Shown here piece after piece: positions 41,535 through 51,967 of a DNA stretch of 64,000 nt. Origin of the DNA: Cherax quadricarinatus (Eukaryota > Arthropoda > Malacostraca > Decapoda > Parastacidae). Below the pieces are notes generated by a model. It had not been told where the DNA came from, made no database searches, and saw only the letters and a program-made list of their open reading frames with translations. Where the stretch lies: positions 18,983,943 through 19,047,942 of the forward strand of contig NC_091369.1 of assembly GCF_038502225.1 (NCBI RefSeq), read 5' to 3'. Position numbers and translations under genes: made by a program. Position 1 is the stretch's first letter; the number at the start of each line of letters is the position of its first letter.

Positions 41535-43133
41535 TTTACCTGGAGTTTACCTGGAGTTTACCTGGAGAGAGTTCCGGGGGTCAACGCCCCCGCGGCCCGG
41601 TCTGTGACCAGGCCTCCTGGTGGATCAGAGCCTGATCAACAAGGCTGTTGCTGCTGGCTGCACACAAACCAACGTACGAGCCACAGCCCGGCTGGTCAGG
41701 AACCGACTTTAGGTGCTTGTCCAGTGCCAGCTTGAAGACTGCCAGGGGTCTGTTGGTAATCCCCCTTATGTATGCTGGGAGGCAGTTGAACAGTCTCGGG
41801 CCCCTGACACTTATTGTATGGTCTCTTAACGTGCTAGTGACACCCCTGCTTCTCATTGGGGGGATGGTGCATCGTCTGCCAAGTCTTTTGCTTTCGTAGT
41901 GAGTGATTTTCGTGTGCAAGTTCGGTACTAGTCCCTCTAGGATTTTCCAGGTGTATATAATTATGTATCTCTCCCTCCTGCGTTCCAGGGAATACAGGTT
42001 TAGGAACCTCAAGCGCTCCCAGTAATTGAGGTGTTTTATCTCCGTTATGCGCGCCGTGAAGGTTCTCTGTACATTTTCTAGGTCAGCAATTTCACCTGCC
42101 TTGAAATGTGCTGTTAGTGTGCAGCAATATTCCAGCCTAGATAGAACAAGTGACCTGAAGAGTGTCATCATGGGCTTGGCATCCCTAGTTTTGAAGGTTC
42201 TCATTATCCATCCTGTCATTTTTCTAGCAGATGCGATTGATACAATGTTATGGTCCTTGAAGGTGAGATCCTCCGACATGATCACTCCCAGGTCTTTGAC
42301 GTTGGTGTTTCGCCCTATTTTGTGGCCAGAATTTGTTTTGTACTCTGATGAAGATTTAATTTCCTCGTGTTTACCATATCTGAGTAATTGAAATTTCTTA
42401 TCGTAGAACTTCATATTGTTTTCTGCAGCCCACTGAAAGATTCGGTTGATGTCCGCCTGGAGCCTTGCAGTGTCTGCAATGGAAGACACTGTCATGCAGA
42501 TTCGGGTGTCATCTGCAAAGGAAGACACGGTGCTGTGGCTGACATCCTTGTCTATGTCGGATATGAGGATGAGGAACAAGATGGGAGCGAGTACTGTGCC
42601 TTGTGGAACAGAGCTTTTCACCGTAGCTGCCTCGGACTTTACTCTGTTGACGACTACTCTCTGTGCTCTGTTAGTGAGGAAATTATAGATCCATTGACCG
42701 ACTTTTCCTGTTATTCTTTTAGCACGCATTTTGTGCGCTATTACGCCATGGTCACACTTGTCGAAGGCTTTTGCAAAGTCTGTATATATTACATCTGCAT
42801 TCTTTTTCTCTTCTAGTGCATCTAGGACTCTGTCGTAGTGATCCAATAGTTGAGACAGACAGGAGCGACCTGTTCTAAACCCATGTTGCCCTGGGTTGTG
42901 TAACTGACGGGTTTCTAGATGTGTGGTGATCTTGCTTCTTAGGACCCTTTCAAAGATTTTTATGATATGGGATGTTAGTGCTATTGGTCTGTAGTTCTTT
43001 GCTGTTGCTTTACTGCCCCCTTTGTGGAGTGGGGCTATGTCTGTTGTTTTTAGTAACTGTGGGACGACCCCCGTGTCCATGCTCCCTCTCCATAGTCTGG
43101 CCCTGGGGCAGAGTGCATGGGCATGTCATTTAT
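41535..43133 (-). pseudogene. LINE family J, copy G (499-codon open RT)
   Basis: The longest intact frame of the family (43080 to 41581) runs without a stop through NYRPIALTSHIIKIFERV, QHGFRTGRSCLSQLL, IYTDFAKAFDKCDHGVI, SSVPQGTVLAPILFLILIS, the active site FADDTRICM, DLGVIMSEDLTFKDHNIV and the C-terminus TGPRGR. Upstream, a short deletion removes sequence after SAPGPD, and the copy ends at about 43133. Lacking the endonuclease it cannot move by itself, but its clean frame suggests recent insertion. Confidence 0.93.
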
Positions 43134-43221
43134 CGTGGTGTTTAGTAATTCTGAACAGTGATGCGTACTGTGAGATTTTGGTGATAATTGTTATAATTAA
43201 GTATAGACGGTGACCACATAC

Positions 43222-45897
43222 GAAAGACCATTGGCGGACTACCTGCCCAGTGGGAGAGTGTAAGTCCAGAAGTGTGCCAGGCGGACTTCCTGCCCAGTGG
43301 GAGAGTGTAAGTCCAGAAGTGTGCCAGGCGGACTTCCTGCCCAGTGGGAGAGTTAGTCCAGAAGTGTGTGAGGCGGACTTCCTGCCCAGTGGGAGAGTTA
43401 GTCCAGAAGTGTGCCAGGCGGACTACCTGCCCAGTGGGAGAGTGTGAGCCCGGAAGTGTACCAGGCGAACTACCTGTCCAGTGGGAGAGTGAGTCCAGAA
43501 GTGTACCAGGCGAGCTACCTGTCCATTGGGAGAGTGTGAGTCCAGAAGTGTGCGAGGCGAACTATCTGTCCTGTGGGAGAGTGTGAGTCCAGAAGTGTGT
43601 GAGGCGAACTACCTGTCCAGTGGGAGGGTGTGAGTCCAGAAGTGTGTCAGGCGGACTTCCTGCCCAGTGGGAGAGTTAGTCCAGAAGTGTACTAGGCGAG
43701 CTACCTGTCCAGTGGGAGGGTGTGAGTCCAGAAGTGTGCGAGGCGAACTACCTGTCCAGTGGGAGGGTGTGAGTCCAGAAGTGTGCGAGGCGGACTACCT
43801 GTTCAGTGGGAGAGTGTGAGTCCAGAAGTGTGCGAGGCGAACTACCTGTCCAGTGGGAGAGTGTGAGTCCAGAAGTGTGCGAGGCGAGCTACCTGTCAAG
43901 TGGGAGAGTGTGAGTCCAGAAGTGTGCGAGGCGAACTACCTGTTCAGTGGGAGAGTGTGAGTCCAGAAGTGTGCGAGGCGAACTACCTGTCCAGTGGGAG
44001 AGTGTGAGTCCAGAAGTGTGTGAGGCGAACTACCTGTCCAGTGGGAGAGTGTGAGTCCAGAAGTGTGCGAGGCGAACTACCTGTCCAGTGGGAGAGTGTG
44101 AGTCCAGAAGTGTGTGAGGCGAACTACCTGTCCAGTGGGAGAGTGTGAGTCCAGAAGTGTGCGAGGCGAACTACCTGTCCAGTGGGAGAGTGTGAGTCCA
44201 GAAGTGTGCTAGGCGAACTACCTGTCCAGTGGGAGAGTGTGAGTCCAGAAGTGTGTGAGGCGAACTACCTGTCCAGTGGGAGAGTGTGAGTCCAGAAGTG
44301 TGCGAGGCGAACTACCTGTCCAGTGGGAGAGTGTGAGTCCAGAAGTGTGCGAGGCGAGCTACCTGTCCAGTGGGAGAGTGTGAGTCCAGAAGTGTGCGAG
44401 GGGAACTACCTGTTCAGTGGGAGAGTGTGAGTCCAGAAGTGTGCCAGGCGGACTACCTGCCCAGTGGGAGAGTGTGAGCCCGAAATTTTACCAGGCGAAC
44501 TACCTGTCCAGTGGGAGAGTGAGTCCAGAAGTGTCCCAGGCGACCTACCTGTCCAGTGGGAGAGTGTTAGTCCAGAAGTGTGCGAGGCGAACTATCTGTC
44601 CTGTGGGAGAGTGTGAGTCCAGAAGTGTGTGAGGCGAACTCCCTGTCCAGTGGGAGGGTGTGAGTCCAGAAGTGTGCGATGCGGACTACCTGTTCAGTGG
44701 GAGAGTGTGAGTCCAGAAGTGTGCGAGGCGAACTACCTGTCCAGTGGGAGAGTGTGAGTCCAGAAGTGTGTGAGGCGAACTACCTGTCCAGTGGGAGGGT
44801 GTGAGTCCAGAAGTGTGCGAGGCGGACTACCTGTTCAGTGGGAGAGTGTGAGTCCAGAAGTGTGCGAGGCGAACTACCTGTCCAGTGGGAGAGTGTGAGT
44901 CCAGAAGTGTGTGAGGCGAACTACCTGTCCAGTGGGAGGGTGTGAGTCCAGAAGTGTGCGAGGCGAGCTACCTGTCAAGTGGGAGAGTGTGAGTCCAGAA
45001 ATGTGCGAGGCGAACTACCTGTCCAGTGGGAGAGTGTGAGTCCAGAAGTGTGTGAGGCGAACTACCTGTCCAGTGGGAGAGTGTGAGTCCAGAAGTGTGC
45101 GAGGCGAACTACCTGTCCAGTGGGAGAGTGTGAGTCCAGAAGTGTGCGAGGCGAACTACCTGTCCAGTGGGAGAGTGTGAGTCCAGAAGTGTGCGAGGCG
45201 AACTACCTGTCCAGTGGGAGAGTGTGAGTCCAGAAGTGTGCGAGGCGAACTACCTGTCCAGTGGGAGGGTGTGAGTCCAGAAGTGTGCGAGGCGAGCTAC
45301 CTGTCCAGTGGGAGAGTGTGAGTCCAGAAGTGTGCGAGGGGAACTACCTGTTCAGTGGGAGAGTGTGAGTCCAGAAGTGTGCCAGGCGGACTACCTGCCC
45401 AGTGGGAGAGTGTGAGCCCGGAAGTGTACCAGGCGAACTACCTGTCCAGTGGGAGAGTGAGTCCAGAAGTGTACCAGGCGAGCTACCTGTCCATTGGGAG
45501 AGTGTGAGTCCAGAAGTGTGCGAGGCGAACTATCTGTCCTGTGGGAGAGTGTGAGTCCAGAAGTGTGTGAGGCGAACTCCCTGTCCAGTGGGAGGGTGTG
45601 AGTCCAGAAGTGTGCGAGGCGGACTACCTGTTCAGTGGGAGAGTGTGAGTCCAGAAGTGTGCGAGGCGAACTACCTGTCCAGTGGGAGAGTGTGAGTCCA
45701 GAAGTGTGTGAGGCGAACTACCTGTCCAGTGGGAGGGTGTGAGTCCAGAAGTGTGCGAGGCGGACTACGTGTTCAGTGGGAGAGTGTGAGTCCAGAAGTG
45801 TGCGAGGCGAACTACCTGTCCAGTGGGAGGGTGTGAGTCCAGAAGTGTGCGAGGCGGACTACCTGTCCAGTGGGAGAGTGTGAGTCCAGAAGTGTGT
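43222..45897. repeat. 47-bp minisatellite, about 57 copies, with higher-order periodicity
   Basis: The consensus unit begins GAGTCCAGAAGTGTGCGAGG and continues CGAACTACCTGTCCAGTGGG, AGAGTGT. Units differ at a few positions (GCGAG/GTGAG/GCCAG; AACTACC/GACTACC/GAGCTACC) and some lack 2 bp. A distinctive run containing GAGCCCG, TACCAGG and TATCTGTCCTGTGGG recurs at about 43446, 44476 and 45413, giving higher-order periods of about 1030 and 937 bp. As 47 is not a multiple of 3, frames shift from unit to unit and no long protein results. Confidence 0.95.
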
Positions 45898-46099
45898 CGG
45901 GTGACGATACAATCCCGCCCCATCCACCCGAGTGTAGTAAAATTTATCCCTGTCACGGGGGTTGCTTATATGACCCCAGGGGTCACCGCGACGGTTGGCA
46001 CTTCCTCCGTTTGGATGAGAAAGACGGGTTGTGTGTGGGATGGTCCAACCTCACAAGTTATATATAGTCATTCAGAAGTTTACACAATATAGAATTTGA

Positions 46100-46990
46100 A
46101 GAAAAGGCTTGACTTTTCTTAAACACAAGGCTGGACTTTTCATAAACACAAGGCTGGACTTTTCATAAAGACAATGCTGGACTTTTCTTAAACACAAGGC
46201 TGGACTTTTCTTAAACACAAGGCTGGACTTTTCATAAAGACAATGCTGGACTTTTCTTAAACACAAGGCTGGACTTTTCATAAAGACAATGCTGGACTTT
46301 TCTTAAACACAAGGCTGGACTTTTCATAAAGACAATGCTGGACTTTTCTTAAACACAAGGCTGGACTTTTCATAAAGACAATGCTGGACTTTTCTTAAAC
46401 ACAAGGCTGGACTTTTCATAAAGACAATGCTGGACTTTTCTTAAACACAAGGCTGGACTTTTCATAAAGACAATGCTGGACTTTTCTTAAACACAAGGCT
46501 GGACTTTTCATAAAGACAATGCTGGACTTTTCTTAAACACAAGGCTGGACTTTTCATAAAGACAATGCTGGACTTTTCTTAAACACAAGGCTGGACTTTT
46601 CATAAAGACAATGCTGGACTTTTCTTAAACACAAGGCTGGACTTTTCATAAAGACAATGCTGGACTTTTCTTAAACACAAGGCTGGACTTTTCATAAAGA
46701 CAATGCTGGACTTTTCTTAAACACAAGGCTGGGCTTTTCATAAAGACAATGCTGGACTTTTCTTAAACACAAGGCTGGACTTTTCATAAAGACAATGCTG
46801 GACTTTTCTTAAACACAAGGCTGGACTTTTCATAAAGACAATGCTGGACTTTTCTTAAACACAAGGCTGGGCTTTTCATAAAGACAATGCTGGACTTTTC
46901 TTAAACACAAGGCTGGACTTTTCATAAAGACGAGGCTGGACTTTTCATAAGGAAAAGGCTGGACTTTTCATAAAGACAAGGCGGGACTTT
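46100..46990. repeat. 46-bp minisatellite built of two 23-bp halves, about 19 copies
   Basis: The dimer alternates AAGGCTGGACTTTTCATAAA-GAC with AATGCTGGACTTTTCTTAAA-CAC. Flanking units at both ends are less regular (for example consecutive AAGGCTGG halves), which fits amplification of one dimer from a simple 23-bp array. Units are nearly identical in the middle. Confidence 0.95.
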
Positions 46991-47600
46991 ATAACAGGTT
47001 TGATCCCAATATCATCACATAATGTTGGCCTTGATCTTACACACAGACAAAAACTAGCTTTATTGTACTCTCTAAAGGGAGTTTAAAACTGAGAAGCAGT
47101 AGAGATAACATATAAGTAAAACCATTTATAATGACTAGTTTATTTTACAAATGGGACACTTTGTGTCAAGGAGGATCAAAAATAATTATTTAGATTATAT
47201 ATGAATTCTTTTCGGGACAACAATGGGTAAAAGCTTAGAAATTAAAGCACAGATTCCTTTTATTGCCATTTCATACTGAAGTCTTATAATTAGCGAAGAT
47301 GTATTTACGGACACTTTAAGAAGTGACATGGCAGAAGCTCTTAAAATCTATAACACAAATTATAGGTGAAAAAATTTAAGGAAACATCCATCTGTAACAT
47401 TCTTGTTTAGACAGTTAATGACAAATAACAGAACAAAACACTCTCTGCTCTCTATATATTGTTTCTGGTCAAAATACTGATTTGAATGAAACTGAATCTA
47501 AATATGATAGCCTCTGTATTCAGCTTCTGTTCATTTTATGAGCACACAGTAATCACACAGTTGCTTACACAAAGAATTCAGTTACATAATTTGTTGTGAA
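46991..47600. other. A/T-rich unique sequence
   Basis: No coding segment or repeat was recognised between the 46-bp array and the LINE ORF1 remnant. Confidence 0.35.
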
Positions 47601-47603
47601 AAT

Positions 47604-48275
47604 ATGGAGGCAACTAAATCGAATCAGGGGATACATAGGGATAAGCAGAGGGAGAATGAAAGGGGGAGATCAGTCTTTGTTTATGAGCTCCAGGAAGTTG
47701 AAAGGGAAACTTATGAAGCAAGAAGACAAGGGGAGAAAAAAGCAATTGAAAGCATCATGGAAGCAATAGGAGAAGATGGCAAGACCCAGCTGGCATCTCT
47801 TCTGAGAATAGGGGAGGTTGCAAGAGGAAGAATGCGGCCAGTCAAAGTGATTTTCAAGGCAGAATCGGTGTACTGGAGGGTGTATCTTGACCGCGACAGA
47901 ACACAAGAAGAAAGACAGAAACTGAAAGAGAGGGTGCAAAGGCTATAGGAGGAAAGAGAGGTGAAGATGGAGATGGTCAGGGGAACCCAGACTCAGAAGG
48001 AAGTTCAAACACAAGCTTCCTTACAACCACCTACAGAAGCCTGTCAACCAGGACAACCCAAATGCAACCAAGCATTTTAACCCATAACACACATGCCATA
48101 CCCAATGCCCCCACCCACCTCATTGCAAACTCTACCTTCACAGTAACCACCCATAGTTCCTCATCAGGTCTCCCTCTTCCCCAACCCCAATGTACCCTCA
48201 GACCATAGTTTTAGAAAAAAAATTGAAGGTTTGGTATACAAATGCAGATGGAATAACAAATAAGACATTGAAGAG
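47604..48275 (+). pseudogene. LINE ORF1-like protein and start of ORF2 endonuclease
   Basis: An open frame from the ATG at 47604 encodes a charged 114-residue protein with SVFVYELQEVERETYEARRQ, QLASLLRIGEVARGRMRPVK and VYLDRDRTQEERQKLKERVQ. These resemble the ORF1-type nucleic-acid-binding proteins of LINEs. It lacks a segment after KAESV and stops at 47946; the same frame continues for about 40 codons. At 48220 the text LKVWYTNADGITNK matches the start of an APE-type ORF2 endonuclease, then is cut at about 48275. It is probably the 5' part of a LINE whose 3' ends are family J (inference). Confidence 0.7.
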
Positions 48276-49316
48276 GAATGTCTTTTCTATCGACCTTTAC
48301 ACACCACCACTCTTGGAGAAGATAATTTTCCAAGCTGTGGACTCATTCTTCAGTTTAGAATGGCTTAAGTTTAATCGGTGTCTTAGTGTCTGTAGTGATG
48401 GTGCAGCAGCACTGTTAGGAACACATCACGGTGTTGGTGCACCAGCACTGTTAGGAACACATAACGGTGTTGGTGCACGAGCACTGTCAGGAATACATCA
48501 CGATGTTGGTGCACCAGCACTGTCAGGAATACATCACGATGTTGGTGCACCAGCACTGTTAGGAACACATCACGATGTTGGTGCACCAGCACTGTTAGGA
48601 ACACATCACGATGTTGGTGCACCAGCACTGTTAGGAACACATCACGATGTTGGTGCACCAGCACTGTCAGGAATACATCACGATGTTGGTGCACCAGCAC
48701 TGTTAGGAACACATCACGATGTTGGTGCACTAGCACTGTTAGGAACACATCACGGCGTTGGTGCACCAGCACTGTTAGGAACACATAACGGTGTTGGTGC
48801 ACCAGCACTGTCAGGAATACATCACGATGTTGGTGCACCAGCACTGTTAGGAACACATCACGATGTTGGTGCACCAGCACTGTCAGGAATACATCACAAT
48901 GTTGGTGCACCAGCACTGTTAGGAACACATCACGGTGTTGGTGCACCAGCACTGTCAGGAACACATCATGGTGTTGGAGCACCAGCACTGTTAGGAACAC
49001 ATCATAGTGTTGGAGCACCAGCACTGTTAGGAACACATCATAGTGTTGGAGCACCAGCACTGTTAGGAACACATCATAGTGTTGGAGCACCAGCACTGTC
49101 GGGAGCACATCACGGTTTCACTGTTGAAATGAAAGAGAAAAATCCGTGAGTGCTGATTGTTCACTGTCTCCTCCACTTTACAAATTCTGCTTTTCTGAGG
49201 AAGTCACTCGAGTTACATAATGTGAGGTACATCATTCAGGTCATTAATTTTATTGCTACTGAAGCAAAGATCCAGAAGAAAAACTCTTGAGGCACATGTG
49301 TCTTAGTGAATTTAAT
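48276..49316 (+). pseudogene. hAT (ZBED-type) transposase fragment containing a minisatellite
   Basis: Before the repeats the frame reads FFSLEWLKFNRCLSVCSDGA, AALLGTHHG, which parallels the hAT/ZBED motif W-x-x-C-x-x-x-CTDGA-x-x-x-x-G-x-x-x-G. After the repeats it continues GFTVEMKEKNP, a stop, then VLIVHCLLH and YIIQVINFIATEAKI, parallel to the HC-x-x-HR and V-N-x-I-x-x-x-x-x-x-x-R motifs of the same proteins. The 36-bp array lies exactly between AALLGTHHG and FTVEMKEKNP and has grown in frame. Confidence 0.55.
48400..49112 (+). repeat. 36-bp minisatellite inside a hAT frame, about 20 copies
   Basis: The unit GGTGTTGGTGCACCAGCACT-GTTAGGAACACATCAC encodes GVGAPALLGTHH. Variants (GIHH, GTHN, SALSG) form several shared sub-blocks. 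The unit is a multiple of 3, so frames on both strands remain open across it (plus 48190-49149, minus 48383-49108); I treat both as consequences of the repeat. Confidence 0.93.
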
Positions 49317-49319
49317 TAC

Positions 49320-49794
49320 ATCAAGAGCCTGTCTTCTTATCCACGGACATTATAGTCCTGTTGTAAGAACAGTCAAATGGGTGACTGTTGATGGAGCTTT
49401 CAACAGTTGGAAAATGACTATTTTCTATCATCCACGTGCACTGGGTGCACGATTCCGTTCACGGGGTGATTTTTTTTGTATCACATTTAATTGTAATCTA
49501 ACTTAACCTAACGTAACTCGACTTAGAACTTACTATATAGATTAGCATAGTCACACAATGATAGCTATCAAAGTTCTATAGATAAATGCAAAATAATATA
49601 AACAAAAATCTCATTAACTTTTACCAGAAATAAAGAATAACTCCTGTAACCTTAAAATTTTTTTTTTTCAGTAAATTATTTCACACCTTCACTCGAAAAT
49701 TGGTTAACATCTGACTAAGAAAAGTCCACTACAGAACATAAACTTGGGATCACTACCAAAGTTGTTCGTGTTCTTTACATCAAATCTGAGTCGC
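49320..49794. other. Presumed 3' untranslated or flanking sequence of the SLC17-like gene
   Basis: No other gene was recognised. On the minus strand this follows the stop codon at 49795 and contains A/T-rich stretches. A clear single polyadenylation signal could not be picked out with confidence. Confidence 0.4.
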
Positions 49795-50010
49795 TCAGAT
49801 ATTTTGATCATTGTTGGGGTCAGTAACTCCTGAGAGAAAGCTCTCTTCTTGCTCGCTGGTGGACTCTTCAGCCTCGTATGTGTCTTTTGATATATTAGAG
49901 TAATTCCACTTCTGAGTAGATGCCGATGCGAAGATGAGGAAGAATATTTCAGAGAGTGCATAGACAGGCACACACATCCAGAACACCTTCTGCCACTGTC
50001 CCAGGGTTTG
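49795..50010 (-). CDS. SLC17 family (sialin-like) transporter, terminal exon
   Basis: On the minus strand an acceptor (ATATATTTTTGCAG ending at 50011) opens a phase-0 exon of 71 codons plus TGA. It begins QTLGQWQKVFWMCVPVYALS and continues EIFFLIFASASTQKWNY, matching the last transmembrane helix of SLC17 organic-anion transporters (sialin, vesicular glutamate and phosphate-cotransporter-like proteins), where W-x-x-V-F opens the helix and Q-x-W follows it. The cytosolic tail is acidic and Ser-rich (EAEESTSEQEESFLSG). SLC17 proteins are 12-helix major-facilitator carriers of lysosomal, vesicular or plasma membranes. No upstream exon was found to the right edge of the window. Confidence 0.8.
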   Translation of the reverse strand, partial: QTLGQWQKVFWMCVPVYALSEIFFLIFASASTQKWNYSNISKDTYEAEESTSEQEESFLSGVTDPNNDQNI

Positions 50011-50139
50011 CTGCAAAAATATATGTACATACATTTCAAAAATAGTAAACCTTAAATAAATATAATTAAATAAATAATGTCATGCCGTTTAAACCGAATC
50101 ACTATGTTTGGTCTATTTGGAAAGGCTGCACTTTGCCGA

Positions 50140-50300
50140 CCCCTCAGGGAAGGTTCCTTGAGGGGCTCTTTGATTTAGGGAATTGGATCTGTGCTCCAGT
50201 TCCCCGAATTAAGCCTGAATGCCTTCCACATTCCCCCTCCCCCAGGCGCTGTATAATCCTACGGGTTTAGCGCTTCCCCTTGATTATAATAATAATAATG
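50140..50300 (+). mobile_element. Short element with LINE R-like 3' tail, copy 2
   Basis: It matches 39570-39722 (GGAATTGGATCTGTGCTCCA, CCTACGGGTTTAGCGCTTCC) and ends with TTGATTATAATAATAATAAT, nearest to the LINE R end. It lies upstream of the SLC17-like terminal exon, in the presumed last intron. Confidence 0.65.
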
Positions 50301-50439
50301 CACTTTGCCGAATTAGCCGAATAAAAATTTGTTTTTGCCATTAATCAGTGGAAATCCATCTGAGTATAAGGAAAAAAAAATTTAACTGATTTTAAATAAT
50401 ATTAAAATAATTTAAATTAGCATATGATATATTTGGAAG

Positions 50440-50720
50440 AATTTAGCTCCCGCTTCACACACGGAGGGCCCGGGTTCGATTCCCGGCGGGTGGAAACATT
50501 TCGACACGTTTCCTTACACCTGTTGTCCTGTTCACCTAGCAGCAAATAGGTACCTGGGTGTTAGTCGACTGGTGTGGGTCGCATCCTGGGGGACAAGATT
50601 AAGGACCCCAATGGAAATAAGTTAGACAGTCCTCGATGACGCACTGACTTTCTTGGGTTATCCTGGGTGGCTAACCCTCCGGGGTTAAAAATCCGAACGA
50701 AATCTTATCTTATCTTATTA
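50440..50720 (+). mobile_element. SINE family V, near-complete copy
   Basis: It begins inside the tRNA-like head (TTAGCTCCCGCTTCACACAC), retains the B box GGTTCGATTCC, and is almost identical to 41163-41466 through the (TCTTA) tail at 50703-50717. High identity suggests recent activity. Confidence 0.9.
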
Positions 50721-51950
50721 CTTTATGGGAGGTTAGGTGTGGAGAAGTTGTCTCCAGGAGGGGGTATTAGCCCCTTCAGCCCTTTCAGCCCCTTTCAGCC
50801 CCTTTCAACCCCCTGAGGGGCTCAACCATCCAGAGAGGGTTGATAGTCTCTCTTGCTTCATGATCAACAAGTTAATTTGTGACAAATGCTGTATCAGCGA
50901 GTGTCAAAGTCACGCACTATTTCCTTGCAAGAGACCAATGTTGCAACCAGTCTGGGTTAATGAGAGTAATTATTTTCTTTTCCATAGCAGGAAAGGTACA
51001 GGAAACCCCTGCCTTACTTTATTCACACGTGGGACAATAATGAACTTTCGGTGATCGAAACATATCAGGAAATAAAGCTGTTGCAGTTTGGCATGGAAGG
51101 GGATATGCTGATTTCAGCAGAACTTTTGTGTAGCTAGAGACGGCTAGGGGAGCCGCGGCTGGAGAAGGCAGATTGCTTTATGTACTGGTGTAGCAAGGAA
51201 CTCGTTCTTCACGATATAAGTGCGGACAAAGACACGTGATGCGCGTGTTACTGTACCTCAGACAATCTCCATATTCACAGTAGAAAGATTACAGAGAAGT
51301 TTGCTCAGCTTCCTGTAGTAACATTACTGTGAAAAAGGTAAATCTTGAAGAAGAGTGTAAGTATAACCGCACGAGTGTTGCAACATTCCCGACGGAGTGG
51401 AAGACAGTGCGACATTCTTCAAAGGACACTTCTTCTGCTTTTATCAAGTCATCCATATCTGTTGTAAATGCTCACGCTACACGAGCAAGGTAGGTTTCAG
51501 TCTCACTTGTCAGTTCGGGAAGCTGCAGTTTCTGATGACGCAAGGCGACTGCAACTGTCCTATAGACGGAAGTAATTGGCGGGCCATCGAGCCCAAAACC
51601 CGTAAGCGGCTTCAACACTCATTTTCCGAGATATGCTGAAATAACACCCCTTTGAGGTAACTGGACTTACCATTTATTTCTTTCACACAGCCCAAGGGAG
51701 TAGGTTCAGCTCCGCAAGACAATGATTTCGGGGATGGCAGCTAAGAGGAAGACGTGAACATTCAAGCTAATTACCTCTACAGTCCTTATCTTAATTGGTT
51801 TAGTTTGTCCCATTTCCCTAAAATTAGGTGAGGCTTAAAGTTATTTTTTGGTCCAAGAATAATTTTTTTTATATCATTGTCTAAGAAAAAAAAAACATTA
51901 CCTAACCTTCTGTAATAAAATTTTTTGGGAAAGTTTATTTTTTAAAGAAG
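50721..51950. other. Low-repeat sequence, no gene recognised
   Basis: The stretch includes a small CCCCTTTCAG tandem run at about 50770-50810. Several donor-like sites occur on the plus strand (for example AGCAAGGTAGGTTTC at about 51485), but none is joined to a convincing coding frame. An 80-codon open frame at 51397-51639 has no family resemblance I know. Confidence 0.35.
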
Positions 51951-51967
51951 TTAGGCCTACTTAGCGA

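Noticed and set aside
48190..49149. 319-codon plus frame as a functional gene
   Set aside because: It fuses a LINE endonuclease start, a hAT fragment and a minisatellite, then stops; the opposite strand is open as well.
49500..49530. Telomere-like TAACC repeats
   Set aside because: Only two or three irregular copies; too short and imperfect to call.
51397..51639. 80-codon plus-strand frame
   Set aside because: No family similarity, no clear splice partners and ordinary composition for a chance frame.
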